Below, piece after piece: positions 10,200 through 20,259 of a stretch of 64,000 bases of DNA; positions within the stretch are counted from its first letter, which is position 1; the number at the start of each line of letters is the position of its first letter. This DNA comes from Diplonema papillatum. Its lineage: Eukaryota; Euglenozoa; Diplonemea; Diplonemida; Diplonemidae. The DNA lies in contig JAPJBO010000637.1 of the NCBI GenBank assembly GCA_030068145.1, positions 1-64,000 of the forward strand, given 5' to 3'. The position numbers were made by a program, and so were the translations under genes. The notes below the pieces were generated by a model. It did no database searches, was not told the DNA's origin, and was given only the letters and a program-made list of their open reading frames with translations.

Positions 10200-12942
10200 G
10201 CAGTGTGAGGTTTAGCTACAGTAGCCTTTTGTAGCAGCTATAGCTGCTACAGTTTTTAGCTACTGTAGCTCCTGTAGCTTTTTGTAGCCTTTTGTAGCCT
10301 TTTTTTTGTGCCATCAAAATACGATTCAAACCCATGTGAAACGTCACCCAAACCCGAATTCCGCCTGGTTTTCCACTTTTTTTGACGATTGTGGCGTCTG
10401 TCAGTGTCGGCAGCGCTCACGTTCTTGCTCTGTAGCAGTGTACGGTCTCCTGCACTGGCACAGGCTGCAGTAGGGGAAGGCTCTTGCAACTGCAGGCTAC
10501 AATAGCGAGTCCAACAGTGTGGAGGCTGGCCCCGGGGCTTCGGGGCTGAGCTGGCCCAAGAATGGGTTGTTTTTCGGGTGCGCACTTTGAAAACAACCAA
10601 GGAAATCGGCCGCCCCTGACACGGTCTGGGGGGCTGGCCGGTGCCGGGGCTCTTTTTTTCTCCGGGCTGAGAATGGACTACTACAACAGGGGGGCACTTT
10701 CTACTGTTTCAACGTTTCAACAGTAGATCCATTCCAGTGCCGCCGCGGGGCTCTCCGCGCGAGGTTGACGGCCTGTGTGGGACTTCCAAACTTGGTCAAT
10801 ACAAAAACACGTGCGTATCCTTAGCTTTGTGTACGGGCAGGACAGTAAGACAGCCGGACCGTGGCTGCACCTGGAGTCTTTCACCAAGAGTAGCTTTTTG
10901 CCCGACATTCTGCATCAGCATCAGTTCGGTCTTGAGTCAGAGTCTGACGCTTCTCGGCGAGCATCGCGGTAGCCGGGTGAGTGACTGAGCCTCTTGTCGA
11001 CTGTGACGCATGCCGTGTTGGCTACACGGCCTGCTGATACTGGTGGCTATTGAAAGCCTGTATCACAGGCTGCAGTCCGATGAGGACGAGTCACGCATCC
11101 GAGTCGCCAGTCCAGTGCGTGCTAATCCATGTGGTTCATGTACTTAAAAGAACTCAATGCTGAGCCGCACTCACAGTGGGCGGCACTCCCAGCAGAGATG
11201 CATCATCCGGCTACGAATCGGTACGTCCAGACCCGGCCCCGGGCTGCCAACTGTAGCAGTCAAGTTGCAAATCACCAACCACCACGAAGCTTTGTCGAAG
11301 GCCGTTAGGCAAAAGAAAACAGTCGAACGACGAAACGGAGTCATCACGATTTCCCAAGAAGTCTACAGTAGGGTCGGGCATGCGTGCACTCTACGACCCG
11401 ACCCTACTGTTCCCGGGCACCGACCAGCACCGGTGCACTGTTCTGTACTACTAGTACAGTCACCCCGGGCCGCAGCACCCCGCACGGCTCAACGTGTGCT
11501 GCGTTGCAGGCTAAAGTTTCGTGACACGTCTCGTATTGTTTCCTTGATCATAATTTGGATGAACTCCTCGGTTTGTGAAAACCGAGTGTGGCTGCCGGCA
11601 GCAGTGCCGCGGAACAAGCACAGCGGAGTGACAGCCACGCGTTCGTAGCGCGGTGGCGGCGACGTCTGCAGAGTCTGGGGTGCGGTAAGGATCGGCAAGG
11701 CCTCCGGGTTCAGTCGGCGTTTCGCCAGATCCAGCAGTCTTGAACAGGTGATGACACAGCTGGGAACGGAGACTTTCTTCGAGCTGCCGGCCATTGACTT
11801 CAATTTGAAGCCTACAAGGGTTTCGGCAGACGAGTGTGACCTTACCGAACGACCACCCAGTACCTGCATCTGCAGGCCGCTCACACGATTCCGTGACCAC
11901 GTTTTGTCGTAGATCGCTCACTACTTTAATGCTTTAGTGGCCGGACTGCGTTTTTGATTCGTGCTGAGCGGCGTGCTCTTCCCGGGAGTCCCGCCTGCCG
12001 GGAGCGTGCTGCCCGTCGAAAGCGCGCGCCAGGTCGAAGACGAGCAGCATGTGAATCGGCCTTTTTCCGGTTGATTGCGGTGTAGAGCTGCTTCTCTGTG
12101 CCTCTCCCTACCCGGAAGCCTCCGGACTGAGGAGCCCATCGATGGAGGAACGTGGGGCGGTCTTTGATAATGGTCTCCACTATCTTCCAAAGGGCAGGTG
12201 AGTGCGTTCTTCTTGTGGCGAATCCCCAAGAGGGCCCGAGGGGCTTTTGGGGGGCCCCGTCCGATGGGGAGTGACTGGTCTAAACGGTGGCTTCGGCAGT
12301 CCACACTGCAGCATCTGCCCAAGTGTTGGTAAGTGGTGGTACCGGCCAAATACCTGACTCAGCCCGGGGCTCTGGAGTGCAATGAGAGCTCCAGCCCGGG
12401 GCTCCGGGCCCACACTGTCTCGAGTGCTCTTCGCTCTGCTGTTGGGGTCCTGATTGGCTTCGCTTCATGGAACCGTCGAGACTCTGGCGCCCCAGGCTTC
12501 CCTGATGCATCACCCTCGCCGCCTGCGTGGTTGCAGCCTTTCCACTGTACGGAGAGAAGACCACGCAACGGAGCAGGCGCCCACAAGCAGTTTCTAACAG
12601 GACTAATCCCTCACACCGAAGTGATCATGAGTTGCCTTAACGAAACGAACCTTGTGGAGCTGAACTCAGGCTGATAGGTGGGCCGTCTACAACTTAGCAC
12701 CGGTCAGCAAGTAAACGTATCCGACCCCTGGCACAGAAGGCACGCGGTGGCTATCGGTAAACTGCATCGCGCACTCAGACAGAATTGACAGCATGTGCTT
12801 GGAACCCCTTCTCACGATCAGTAACCTGGACGACAATTACGCCGGAAGAAAGAAAGGACTGACGAATATCCTCGGGCTGCTTCGAAAATCTTCACACAAA
12901 ATACATGGGTCAAAAGGGATTCCCCCCCAGAAAAAAAAGACA
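10200..12942. other. Intergenic, no gene recognised
   Basis: It starts with TAGCTACAGTAGC-type short inverted repeats (10205-10310). The rest is mixed-composition DNA with short frames lacking any recognisable domain. A dispersed transposon-end motif (GCTAATCCATGTGGTTCATG) occurs at 11115-11162 and recurs at 26.9, 48.9, 50.3 and 60.8 kb. Confidence 0.6.
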
Positions 12943-13328
12943 CCAGATACGCAAACTCTTTCGAACGCTGCACACGGGTATCCTTCAAGTGACCTCTAAC
13001 TATCTGTTGCATACGCGTATCCGGATCTGAAAGCCGAAGACTTCGTAACACTTTACCGCAACCGAAGTCGCGAACCGGGTTCGGCTTGCACTGCAAAAGC
13101 AGCATAATTGTGTCTTGCGCCCGAGCGCGGAAATCCGCCACCCGCCATTCGGCTAGAGTGCAAGAACACAATTGCGAAGCGTACTACAAACGGATAGTGT
13201 TACAAAGGCGAACGAATCATGCGAGAACCTATGGAGGGGCCCCTCGACAGCTTTCAGAACACGGCATAGTAAGTCAAGAGTCGGATAAGCGTGTGCACAT
13301 TCTACTCCCGTTTGATCTGCATTTTCCA
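12943..13328. repeat. Fold-back element, left arm (386 bp)
   Basis: This segment recurs in inverse orientation at 14303-14691 with scattered substitutions. Together the arms enclose about 970 bases containing a telomere-like array. Long arms with little or no coding interior fit a fold-back transposon or a large inverted duplication. Confidence 0.85.
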
Positions 13329-13379
13329 CCTTGCCCCCCTTTCTTTGATCTGCGGTGTGTATTTGCAAAACAGTTCCGG

Positions 13380-13830
13380 CACGGCGGGTTTGCGGGTTTG
13401 CGGGGTTTGCGGGTTAGGGTATGCGGGTTTGCGGGGTTTGCGGGTTAGGGTACGCGGGTTTGCGGGGTTTGCGGGTTAGGGTAAGCGGGTTTGCGGGTTT
13501 GCGGGGTTTGCGGGTTAGGGTACGCGGGTTTGCGGGGTTTGCGGGTTAGGGTATGCGGGTTTGCGGGTCTCGGTATGCGGGTATTAGGGTTGGCGGGTTC
13601 GGGTATGCGGGTTTGCGGGGTTTGCGGGTTAGGGTATGCGGGTTTGCGGGGTTTGCGGGTTAGGGTTGCGGGTTTGCGGGTTAGGGTATGCGGGTTTGCG
13701 GGTTTGCGGGTTAGGGTACGCGGGTTGGCGGGTTCGGGTATGCGGGTATTGCGGGGTTTGCGGGTTAGGGTATGCGGGTTTGCGGGGTTTGCGGGTTAGG
13801 GTATGCGGGTTTGCGGGTCTGGGTATGCCA
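13380..13830. repeat. Telomere-like G-rich array
   Basis: Irregular tandem mixture of GCGGGTTTGCGGGG, GGGTTTGCGGGTTAGGG and TATGCGGG units, strongly G-rich on the plus strand. TTAGGG occurs about 14 times. The array lies inside the loop of the fold-back element. A tiny related patch occurs at about 45850 (minus-side neighbour of a SINE-like copy). It is an interstitial array: non-telomeric DNA lies on both sides. Confidence 0.9.
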
Positions 13831-14302
13831 GCCTCCAGTGATAAGAGGCGCTCTGCTGTGGCGGCCCTAACTCCGCGACTGTGCCGGGGTGTCGTATCGT
13901 CATCGGGCACGATGGTCGCTGGAGCTTGGGGGCTTCTGGTGGAAGTGGCGCAGGGTGTAGGGCTGCAGCCTGACGGTTTGGAGGTTGTTGATCGGGGGGA
14001 TGGGAAGCTGGTTTGGAAGTGGCGGTGCAGGTGGCATGGTGGCGAACCCCCTCCCGCAAGATCTCGAGCTTGGGAAGTAGAAACTCGCTATCGGTTAGTC
14101 GTGATGAAAGAGTATAGTGTACAAAGCAATTTACGTGTACGTCTGGAAGGTCCTTGCGTTCAGTTCGCGCTTCCTGTGGGCACAAAGACAGCCGATGACT
14201 TCAGGAAGGAATCAGCCATTCTTGCGTGATGTAATGTGGAGAGCCTCAGACTCCGTCTGTGGCCATATGGGTTGTTAGCCCACCGTCCTTCGCTTGCGTT
14301 CG

Positions 14303-14691
14303 GGAAATGCAGATCAACCGGAAGTAGAATGTGCACACGCTTATCCGTATCGTGGCTCACTCTGCCGTGTTCTGAAAGCTGTCGAGGGGCCCCTCCATAG
14401 GTTCCCGCATGATTCGTTCGCCTTCGTAACACTATCCGTTTGCAGTACGCTTCGCAATTGTGTTCTTGCAATATCTAGCCGAATGGCGGGTGGCGGATTT
14501 CCGCGCTCGTGCGCAAGACACAATTATGCTGCTTTTGCAGTGCAAGCCGAACCCGGTTCGCGACCTCGGTTGCGGTAAAGTGTTACAAAGTCTTCGGCTT
14601 TCAGATCCGGATAACGCCTTATGCAACATGATAGTTAGAGGTCACTTGAAGGATACCCGTGTGCAGCGTTCGAAAGAGTTTGTGTATCTGG
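14303..14691. repeat. Fold-back element, right arm (389 bp)
   Basis: Inverse partner of 12943-13328. The DNA between the telomere-like array and this arm (13830-14300) has no recognisable gene. Confidence 0.85.
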
Positions 14692-14788
14692 AGTCGGTTG
14701 TCCATCTCGGGGTATTTGAGACCCAAAAATTTAGCCCAAAAATTTGACGAAATTTTTGACCGCCGTGCAAATTTTTCTGAAACTTCGG

Positions 14789-14826
14789 AAAAAGTCTCTA
14801 TTAGCGAGCGCTAATAGAGACTTTTT
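14789..14826. repeat. Perfect 18-bp hairpin
   Basis: AAAAAGTCTCTATTAGCG is followed after two bases by its exact inverse. T-rich on the right, it could act as a terminator-like hairpin or be a small inverted-repeat end. Confidence 0.8.
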
Positions 14827-14864
14827 TCCCGCGAAAAGAGCGCTTTTTCCGCGTAAAAAGCCAC

Positions 14865-14965
14865 TTTTGCGCGAATAAAGACTTTTTGGGCGCGAATAAA
14901 GACTTTTTGTGCGCGAGTAAAGACTTTTCGGGCGCGAATAAAGACTTTTTTTCCGCGGATAAAGA
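14865..14965. repeat. 22-bp tandem repeat
   Basis: About five units of GCGCGAATAAAGACTTTTTG directly before a C-run (14995-15004) and the ubiquitin-protease fragment. The frame through it is not part of that protein. Confidence 0.85.
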
Positions 14966-15044
14966 CCCTGGGCCGCTAATAAGGACCCTGTCCCCCCCCC
15001 CCCCCTTCGTCCTACTGGTAAGCTCGCGCTCGGGGAGGAGCCAG

Positions 15045-16013
15045 CTCAGCCAAGACAGCCGAAGGATAGGGGCTGAAACAATCCTCGCCATGCTCCCAAT
15101 GTTCTGCGATGCGCGACAGCACGACGCGCACGAGGCTTTGGTTGCAATTCTGGATAGGACAGACAGCTCCCTAGGGCCGGACGAGACGACGGAGGCTTGT
15201 CCGGATTGGCGACTTTTCCAGACGTGCCTGGAGAACACGATGACGACAACAACACGATGTATCACCTGTGGCGCCACATCCACCCGTCATCAACTGGTAC
15301 GGTGTCTTCAAGTCCCTCGTGGAAGGCCGGTGGAGGACGCATTCTGTGTTCGTGGAATTATGAATCCGGAGAGGAGGTGTGACTGCGGAGCTGCTGGATC
15401 CGTTGTGGAGACCATGAACGTGCATGTGGCGTCCGAGTGCCTGCTGTTGCAGTTCGGCATTTACGCAAGCGATGGTGCGAGACTACGGAATGACGCTTCC
15501 CTACCGCTCCTCCTGCGACTGCCGGACGGCACACTACGCCTTTCCGCGGTGGTTGTACACACGGGACAAAATACGACAAGCGGCCATTTTGTCACATACG
15601 TCTTGCAAGGGATGCAATGGACGCTTTTCGATGACGAACGAGTCTTGCACGTCGACAACGTTCCTTGGACTGACATATACCTCGCCGCATACGTACGAAT
15701 CCCCAATGCGTCCCACGAGGTGGTCGAACGCTTGCCATCACCTACTATGATGGCAACAACAGTCCCACCGCAGGTCCCGCTGATACCTTCTAGTCCGCCC
15801 TGTACCGACGCGAATCTGGAATCTTGCCAACCCATGCCCTCCGACGCCGCTTTGGCAGCACACGACCAGCCACCTGAACAGCCCAAGGACCCCCCGGAAC
15901 TGCGCTGCAAGCGCTGCTTCACCGACCGCACCAAGGACGGTCGATTGTTCCGGGGCCTCAGAGGCCTGCGTGTGCACGAACGTCTCTGCACGTACGTCAA
16001 CTTCGGGGAGTGA
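15045..16013 (+). pseudogene. Ubiquitin-specific protease (USP), Cys-box missing
   Basis: The frame encodes the middle and C-terminal part of a USP/UCH-type deubiquitinase, which removes ubiquitin from proteins. Visible motifs: RQHDAHEALVAIL (the QQDAxE box), RCITCG and later RCDCG (the four zinc-ribbon Cys), HTGQNTTSGHFVTYV (the His box), WTLFDDERV and AYVRI. A tail after the domain has RCKRCF...H...C, a possible extra zinc finger. The N-terminal Cys box (G-N-T-C-Y type) is absent. Upstream lie a short tandem repeat and a C-run. A possible splice acceptor (CCAG) ends at 15044, so the Cys box might be on an unseen exon. As it stands the protein lacks its nucleophile. Annotated as partial or pseudogene; the family call is firm. 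Confidence 0.8.
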
Positions 16014-16659
16014 TGTATGCCCTGCGGAACAGCCGGAATCTCGGCCTAGCGGGGCTGAGTTCAGGTACGGTGCCCACTGTAAATAAGAGGACGCATTGCT
16101 GAAGTGCTGCGTCGGCGAAGTTTGCTTTTCGTGCCGCGTCTGATGACGACCTGCCGACTTGCGTTTAATGTACTGGAGGTTCGTTAAAGACCGCCTGGCC
16201 GTGTGCTAGGCGTAGTTTAAGGTTGTACTGATCTACAAACAACCACTTACGAGCTTGTCAACCCCACCGATTTTCTATCTTCTTTCCCCCTCCCCCTTTT
16301 CGACGTTGCTGTTGACTAACGGTTAGGTCGGACCCTTCCCCGGTGAACATCCCATGAAAGTAACAGTGTTGACTTAGACCGATACGGGCTACATGGCAAC
16401 CCCTGCTCAACATGTATGCACGTGGGGGGCCCAGGGCCACATTCATTGCGAATGTGTTCGTGGTGTCGGTCGCAGAAGTCTTTTGTTTTGGCTAGCCAAA
16501 GAGAGAAAAAGAGCGAAAGAGTACGTACAGTAGTGAGTAGAGAAGAGAACGAGTGTAAAAGAAAGGAGGTAGCACGGACTACCAGGCCAGCGGAGACCAC
16601 CGCAAAAAGAAATTTTCTTTCCCCTACTTCATCCCACAAAACCAGCACCAACAACAACG

Positions 16660-16692
<33 letters not shown>

Positions 16693-16745
16693 AGCTCCCC
16701 CACTGTCTGGTTGCTCCTGAAGTACGCCTGTGGGCCTGATCCTGG
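16014..16745. other. Intergenic with 33-base C-run
   Basis: No gene seen. Bases 16660-16692 are uninterrupted C. A segment near 16455-16500 (GTGTCGGTCGCAGAAGTC) has a diverged relative at about 54078-54115. Confidence 0.7.
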
Positions 16746-16749
16746 CTCG

Positions 16750-17710
16750 TGGAAGCCGGACCACATTACCAGACCTTTTTCGACGAATTTTTGCTCGAGA
16801 TCAGCTCCGATGAAGAGAACGGCGCAAAATAGACCTGGGGACCAACAACTACGGGCTTGGTTCGTGGGTATTTGCATGCTGCAGGACACCGGGCGGGGAA
16901 GCCACCAGGTTTTAGTGGGGAAGAAACTGCCTACTACAGGAATCGATCCCCTGGTTGGTAACATTTTCCCGCTGGTCCACGTAGCAGACCTTTTTCGACG
17001 ATTTTTTGCTCGCTTTCAGCTCCGATGAAGAGATCCGTGAAAAATGGACCCGAAGACCAAAAAGTATGTGCGTGGTTCGTGGGTCCTTACAAGGCGCAGT
17101 GCACCGGGCGTGGAAGCCACCAGGTTACCATTGGGAAGAACGGGAATCGATCCCCTGGTTCGTAACATTTTTCCGCCGGTCCGCGTAGCAGACCTTTTTC
17201 GACGAGTTTTTGCTCAATTTCAGCTCCGATGAAGAGATCCGTGAAGAATGGACCCGAAGACCAAGAGGCATTCGCGTGGTTCGTGGGTCCTTACAAGGTG
17301 CAGAGCACCGGGTGTGGAAACCACCAGGTTACCGTTGGGAAGAACGGGAATCGATCCCCTGGTTGGTAACATTTTCACGTAGCAGACCTTTTTCGACGAT
17401 TTTTTGCTCGCTTTCAGCTCCGATGAAGAGATCCGTGAAAAATAGGCTCGGGGGCCTGCGAGTAAGCGCGTGGTTCGTGGTACCTTGCGAGATGCAGAGC
17501 ACCGGGCGCGGAAAACCTGGGGGTAGGTTTTCATTGGGAACGGCGGGAATCGATTCCCTGGTTGGTGAAATTTCTTCGCTGGTCCACGACACGGCACTTT
17601 TTCGACGAAATTTTGCTCGCTTTCAGCTCCGATGAAGAGATCCGTGAGAGATAGGCCCGGGGACCAATAGTGTGGGCCTGAACAAGATGCAGAGCACCAG
17701 GCTATCTGTA
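16750..17710. repeat. Satellite-like array, about 205-bp unit, five copies
   Basis: The marker GACCTTTTTCGACGA recurs near 16773, 16987, 17191 and 17387, with a variant at 17594 (spacing 196-214). Each unit also carries TCAGCTCCGATGAAGAGA and AATCGATCCCCTGG. The units are imperfect. Long frames exist on both strands but simply follow the unit. Confidence 0.93.
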
Positions 17711-18094
17711 GTCCATCCGTGATCACAAACCCAAGGAAAAGCGAACCAAAACTCTGCACCATAAACCCAAGCCAAAAAGGTCGAAACTACCGGCGCAATT
17801 ATGTTCCCTCGTCGGATGTAAAAGGTGAAAAACAGGTCCTGCGGGCATTGACTCTGGAGAAAAACCGGAGAAAACCCTCACCTGCGGGAATTGACTCTGG
17901 TGAAAATTTCGAATTTTATTTCCGTTTCCACGATTTACATTTCCACGTGTGTCCAGCCTGGGGGGGGGGTCCAACTCAAAAAAATTCTGCTCAAAAAACC
18001 GAGATCGGTGCCCAAAATACGGTTGCAACACTTTTTTTTCGTTTTTTTGAGGTTTTTGAGTGGTGAAATCTGATTTTTTTTTTCCAGCCACTGG

Positions 18095-18165
18095 GAGCCA
18101 CTGGTGGCTCAGCCACTGGTGGCTGGTGGCAGCCACCAGCCACCAGTGGCTGCCTGCCACACTGC
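18095..18165. repeat. CCACTGGTGGC palindromic cluster
   Basis: Nested inverted repeats of GCCACTGGTGGCTGG and its inverse. Able to fold into a GC-rich hairpin. Just downstream is a short duplication of GAGTATGTCACCCCCC at about 18205-18232. Confidence 0.85.
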
Positions 18166-18442
18166 CCCAGCCGAGCCTCAGATGACCTCTGCAAACCCTT
18201 AAGTATGTCACCCCCCTTGAGTATGTCACCCCCCAGCGGATTTTTGCACAAAAGGGGGTGACATGTTCATGGGGGGGTAGGTAGTCCACAAAATGTGCCG
18301 CCGAAAATAATAATTAACGATTTATAAATTATAAACCACGCTTATTATTGGCCTATAAATTAGAAGCTAGACGGTACGCGTGTCTGTATGATGTTAGCCA
18401 GACGCTTGTCACTCGCAAGATGACCCTTGAATCGCTTCGCGT

Positions 18443-18709
18443 GTGGGGTCACAGCTCACAGGAGCACCGGCCCGCCACCCTCCCCGCCCCCGGCCGAAAG
18501 AGTGCGCGCCGCGCCGGGCCGGGAAGAGAGCGGGTGCGAGGACCGAGGCGCCGGCGGAGGCCGCCGCGAGCTTCCTCGCCTCGCTCGCTTACCCCGCGAA
18601 GCTGGCCCCCGCGGCAGAGGCGCCCCCGCCCGGGCTTCCTTCCCGGCTGCCGCCAGCGTCGCCGGTGGCGCCGCCGTTCCGGGTCGGCGGCGGGGCTAAC
18701 CATCCTTGA
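18443..18709 (+). other. GC-rich Ala/Pro segment, possible exon
   Basis: A sharp GC-rich island in AT-richer DNA. One plus-strand frame reads an Ala/Pro-rich chain with AEAAASFLASLAYPAKLAP, like the low-complexity start of the C2-domain exon at 33 kb. No splice signals or domain could be fixed, so this is only a candidate. Confidence 0.2.
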
Positions 18710-20121
18710 GCTGCACGCTGTGCAGAACGTCCGGAATGGTTATACCCTCAACACCGCACCGGTCCCATCCGCACGTGTTTCGGTCCGTTGAGCCACGGAC
18801 ACATACGGTAGAGGGCTGCCTGCAGACAGGACAGCGGTGTGAGTCTGGCTTGTCAGGCGGCTGTTCGTAGCTCGTATCTGTGCGGTAGCCGGTAGCCAAC
18901 ACCAAGGACGGGTGGAGAACGTAGTGTGTACCGAACGTGCTGAGTCGACCAAAATGGTCTGCCTGAATCAACTTTCAGCGGTGAACCCGATATCGGTGTT
19001 ACGCTCCATCGAGGCTCACGCACAACGGCTTCACAGCGTGATCCACGCACGCATACGCATTGGCTACGTGAGCCCTACATCTGGGTGGTGTGCTCGTGAA
19101 CTCTTGCAGCCCATTCCATTGGCAGGAACGAATGTTGCACCCACAACAAACCACGAACTTCTAACCTGCGCTCTCGCAGAGCTTTTTTCTACCTCCCCGC
19201 ACCGCGCCTTTAGTTTGGTGCCGGTTCCCGCTGTTTTGCTGGTTCTTTCTTGTTGTTGTCTCCCGTTCTAAGCCTAATGCACAGTTCACGCTATGGCGGG
19301 AGGGCTTGGGTTTCCTCCGGTCGAATGAGGGAGAATCAAGAATACACGTGATCATCACTAGGGCTAGGGGCATGTTGAGCGCCTGCTTGATTTCGGGCAG
19401 ACGATGCGTTTGGACGAGAACACTTGTCATCCACCGAAACCTTGACTTAAGCTTGACCAACCCCAGCCTGTAGGCCGTTTGTGAATATCACTCATTGACA
19501 TTTGTTGCTTAACAAACACCAGGAAAAACGTCTGAAAGGTGTAACCCGGCAGCTGCACGGCGGTTTACGTAACCGTGGGAAGACAAATGCCTGAGACGTA
19601 TGTCCAGGTGCCGACTAGAGCGACGATGTCCGGTAACGACTGTAACACACATTCACAATGTCGGACGCTAGCGTCTGTCAAGAAGGTGCGAGACACAGCC
19701 GTGTCTTGACAGGGGATCGGAGGCATCGACTCAATCTATCGAAGGACAACACTATCGCAGCAACAGTCCGGAGCATCGCGACCCGGCGTCGCCTCTGCTG
19801 GTCACGACATGTGCGTGCCGTCACCTTCCCGAAGTGAGTACGGCGGGACGCTGCGGGAGACCCCACCGTCTGATCAACGGAGGGAGTCCGTGACGTGACT
19901 GAAGTTGCTGTGTAGAGTTGCGCGGCCGGCGAAACTCAGGTGGTCCCGTCACATCACTGCCGAAGCGCGGCAGTGATGTGACAGGAAGAACATAAGCGAT
20001 TTGATAGGTTAGGTGCCTCGTGTGGGGCAGATGGGCCTGTGGCCCGCTTTAAGACCTCTGGGGTCCGGCATTTAATGTTGTCTTGCGACGTAAAGCTGGT
20101 GAAGCCGCTGCCAGCTATATA
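18710..20121. other. Intergenic
   Basis: No gene recognised. A segment near 19000-19095 (GCTCCATCGAGGCTCACG) has a diverged relative at about 47220-47310, another dispersed repeat. Confidence 0.6.
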
Positions 20122-20259
20122 TTTTTTGTATGAGCACCTGCTTTGTAGGAAATACTTGAGGAGACTGCCAGTTGCGATAGATCAAAGGAGGTAAATGCGC
20201 TGTAGCCCACGAAACACTGGTAAATCTGGGTTTAGTGGCGGGCGTAAGCGTTCAACAAA
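20122..20259 (-). mobile_element. SINE-like dispersed repeat, copy 1
   Basis: Read on the minus strand it begins TGTTGAACGCTTACGCCC and ends GGTGCTCATAC followed by an A-run. Related copies lie at 32165, 33780, 45424 and 51101 in both orientations. No coding content and an A-rich 3' end suggest a short retroposon. Confidence 0.7.

Noticed and set aside
13380-13830. A real chromosome end at the telomere-like array
   Set aside because: The array is irregular and continuous unique DNA and inverted arms lie on both sides.
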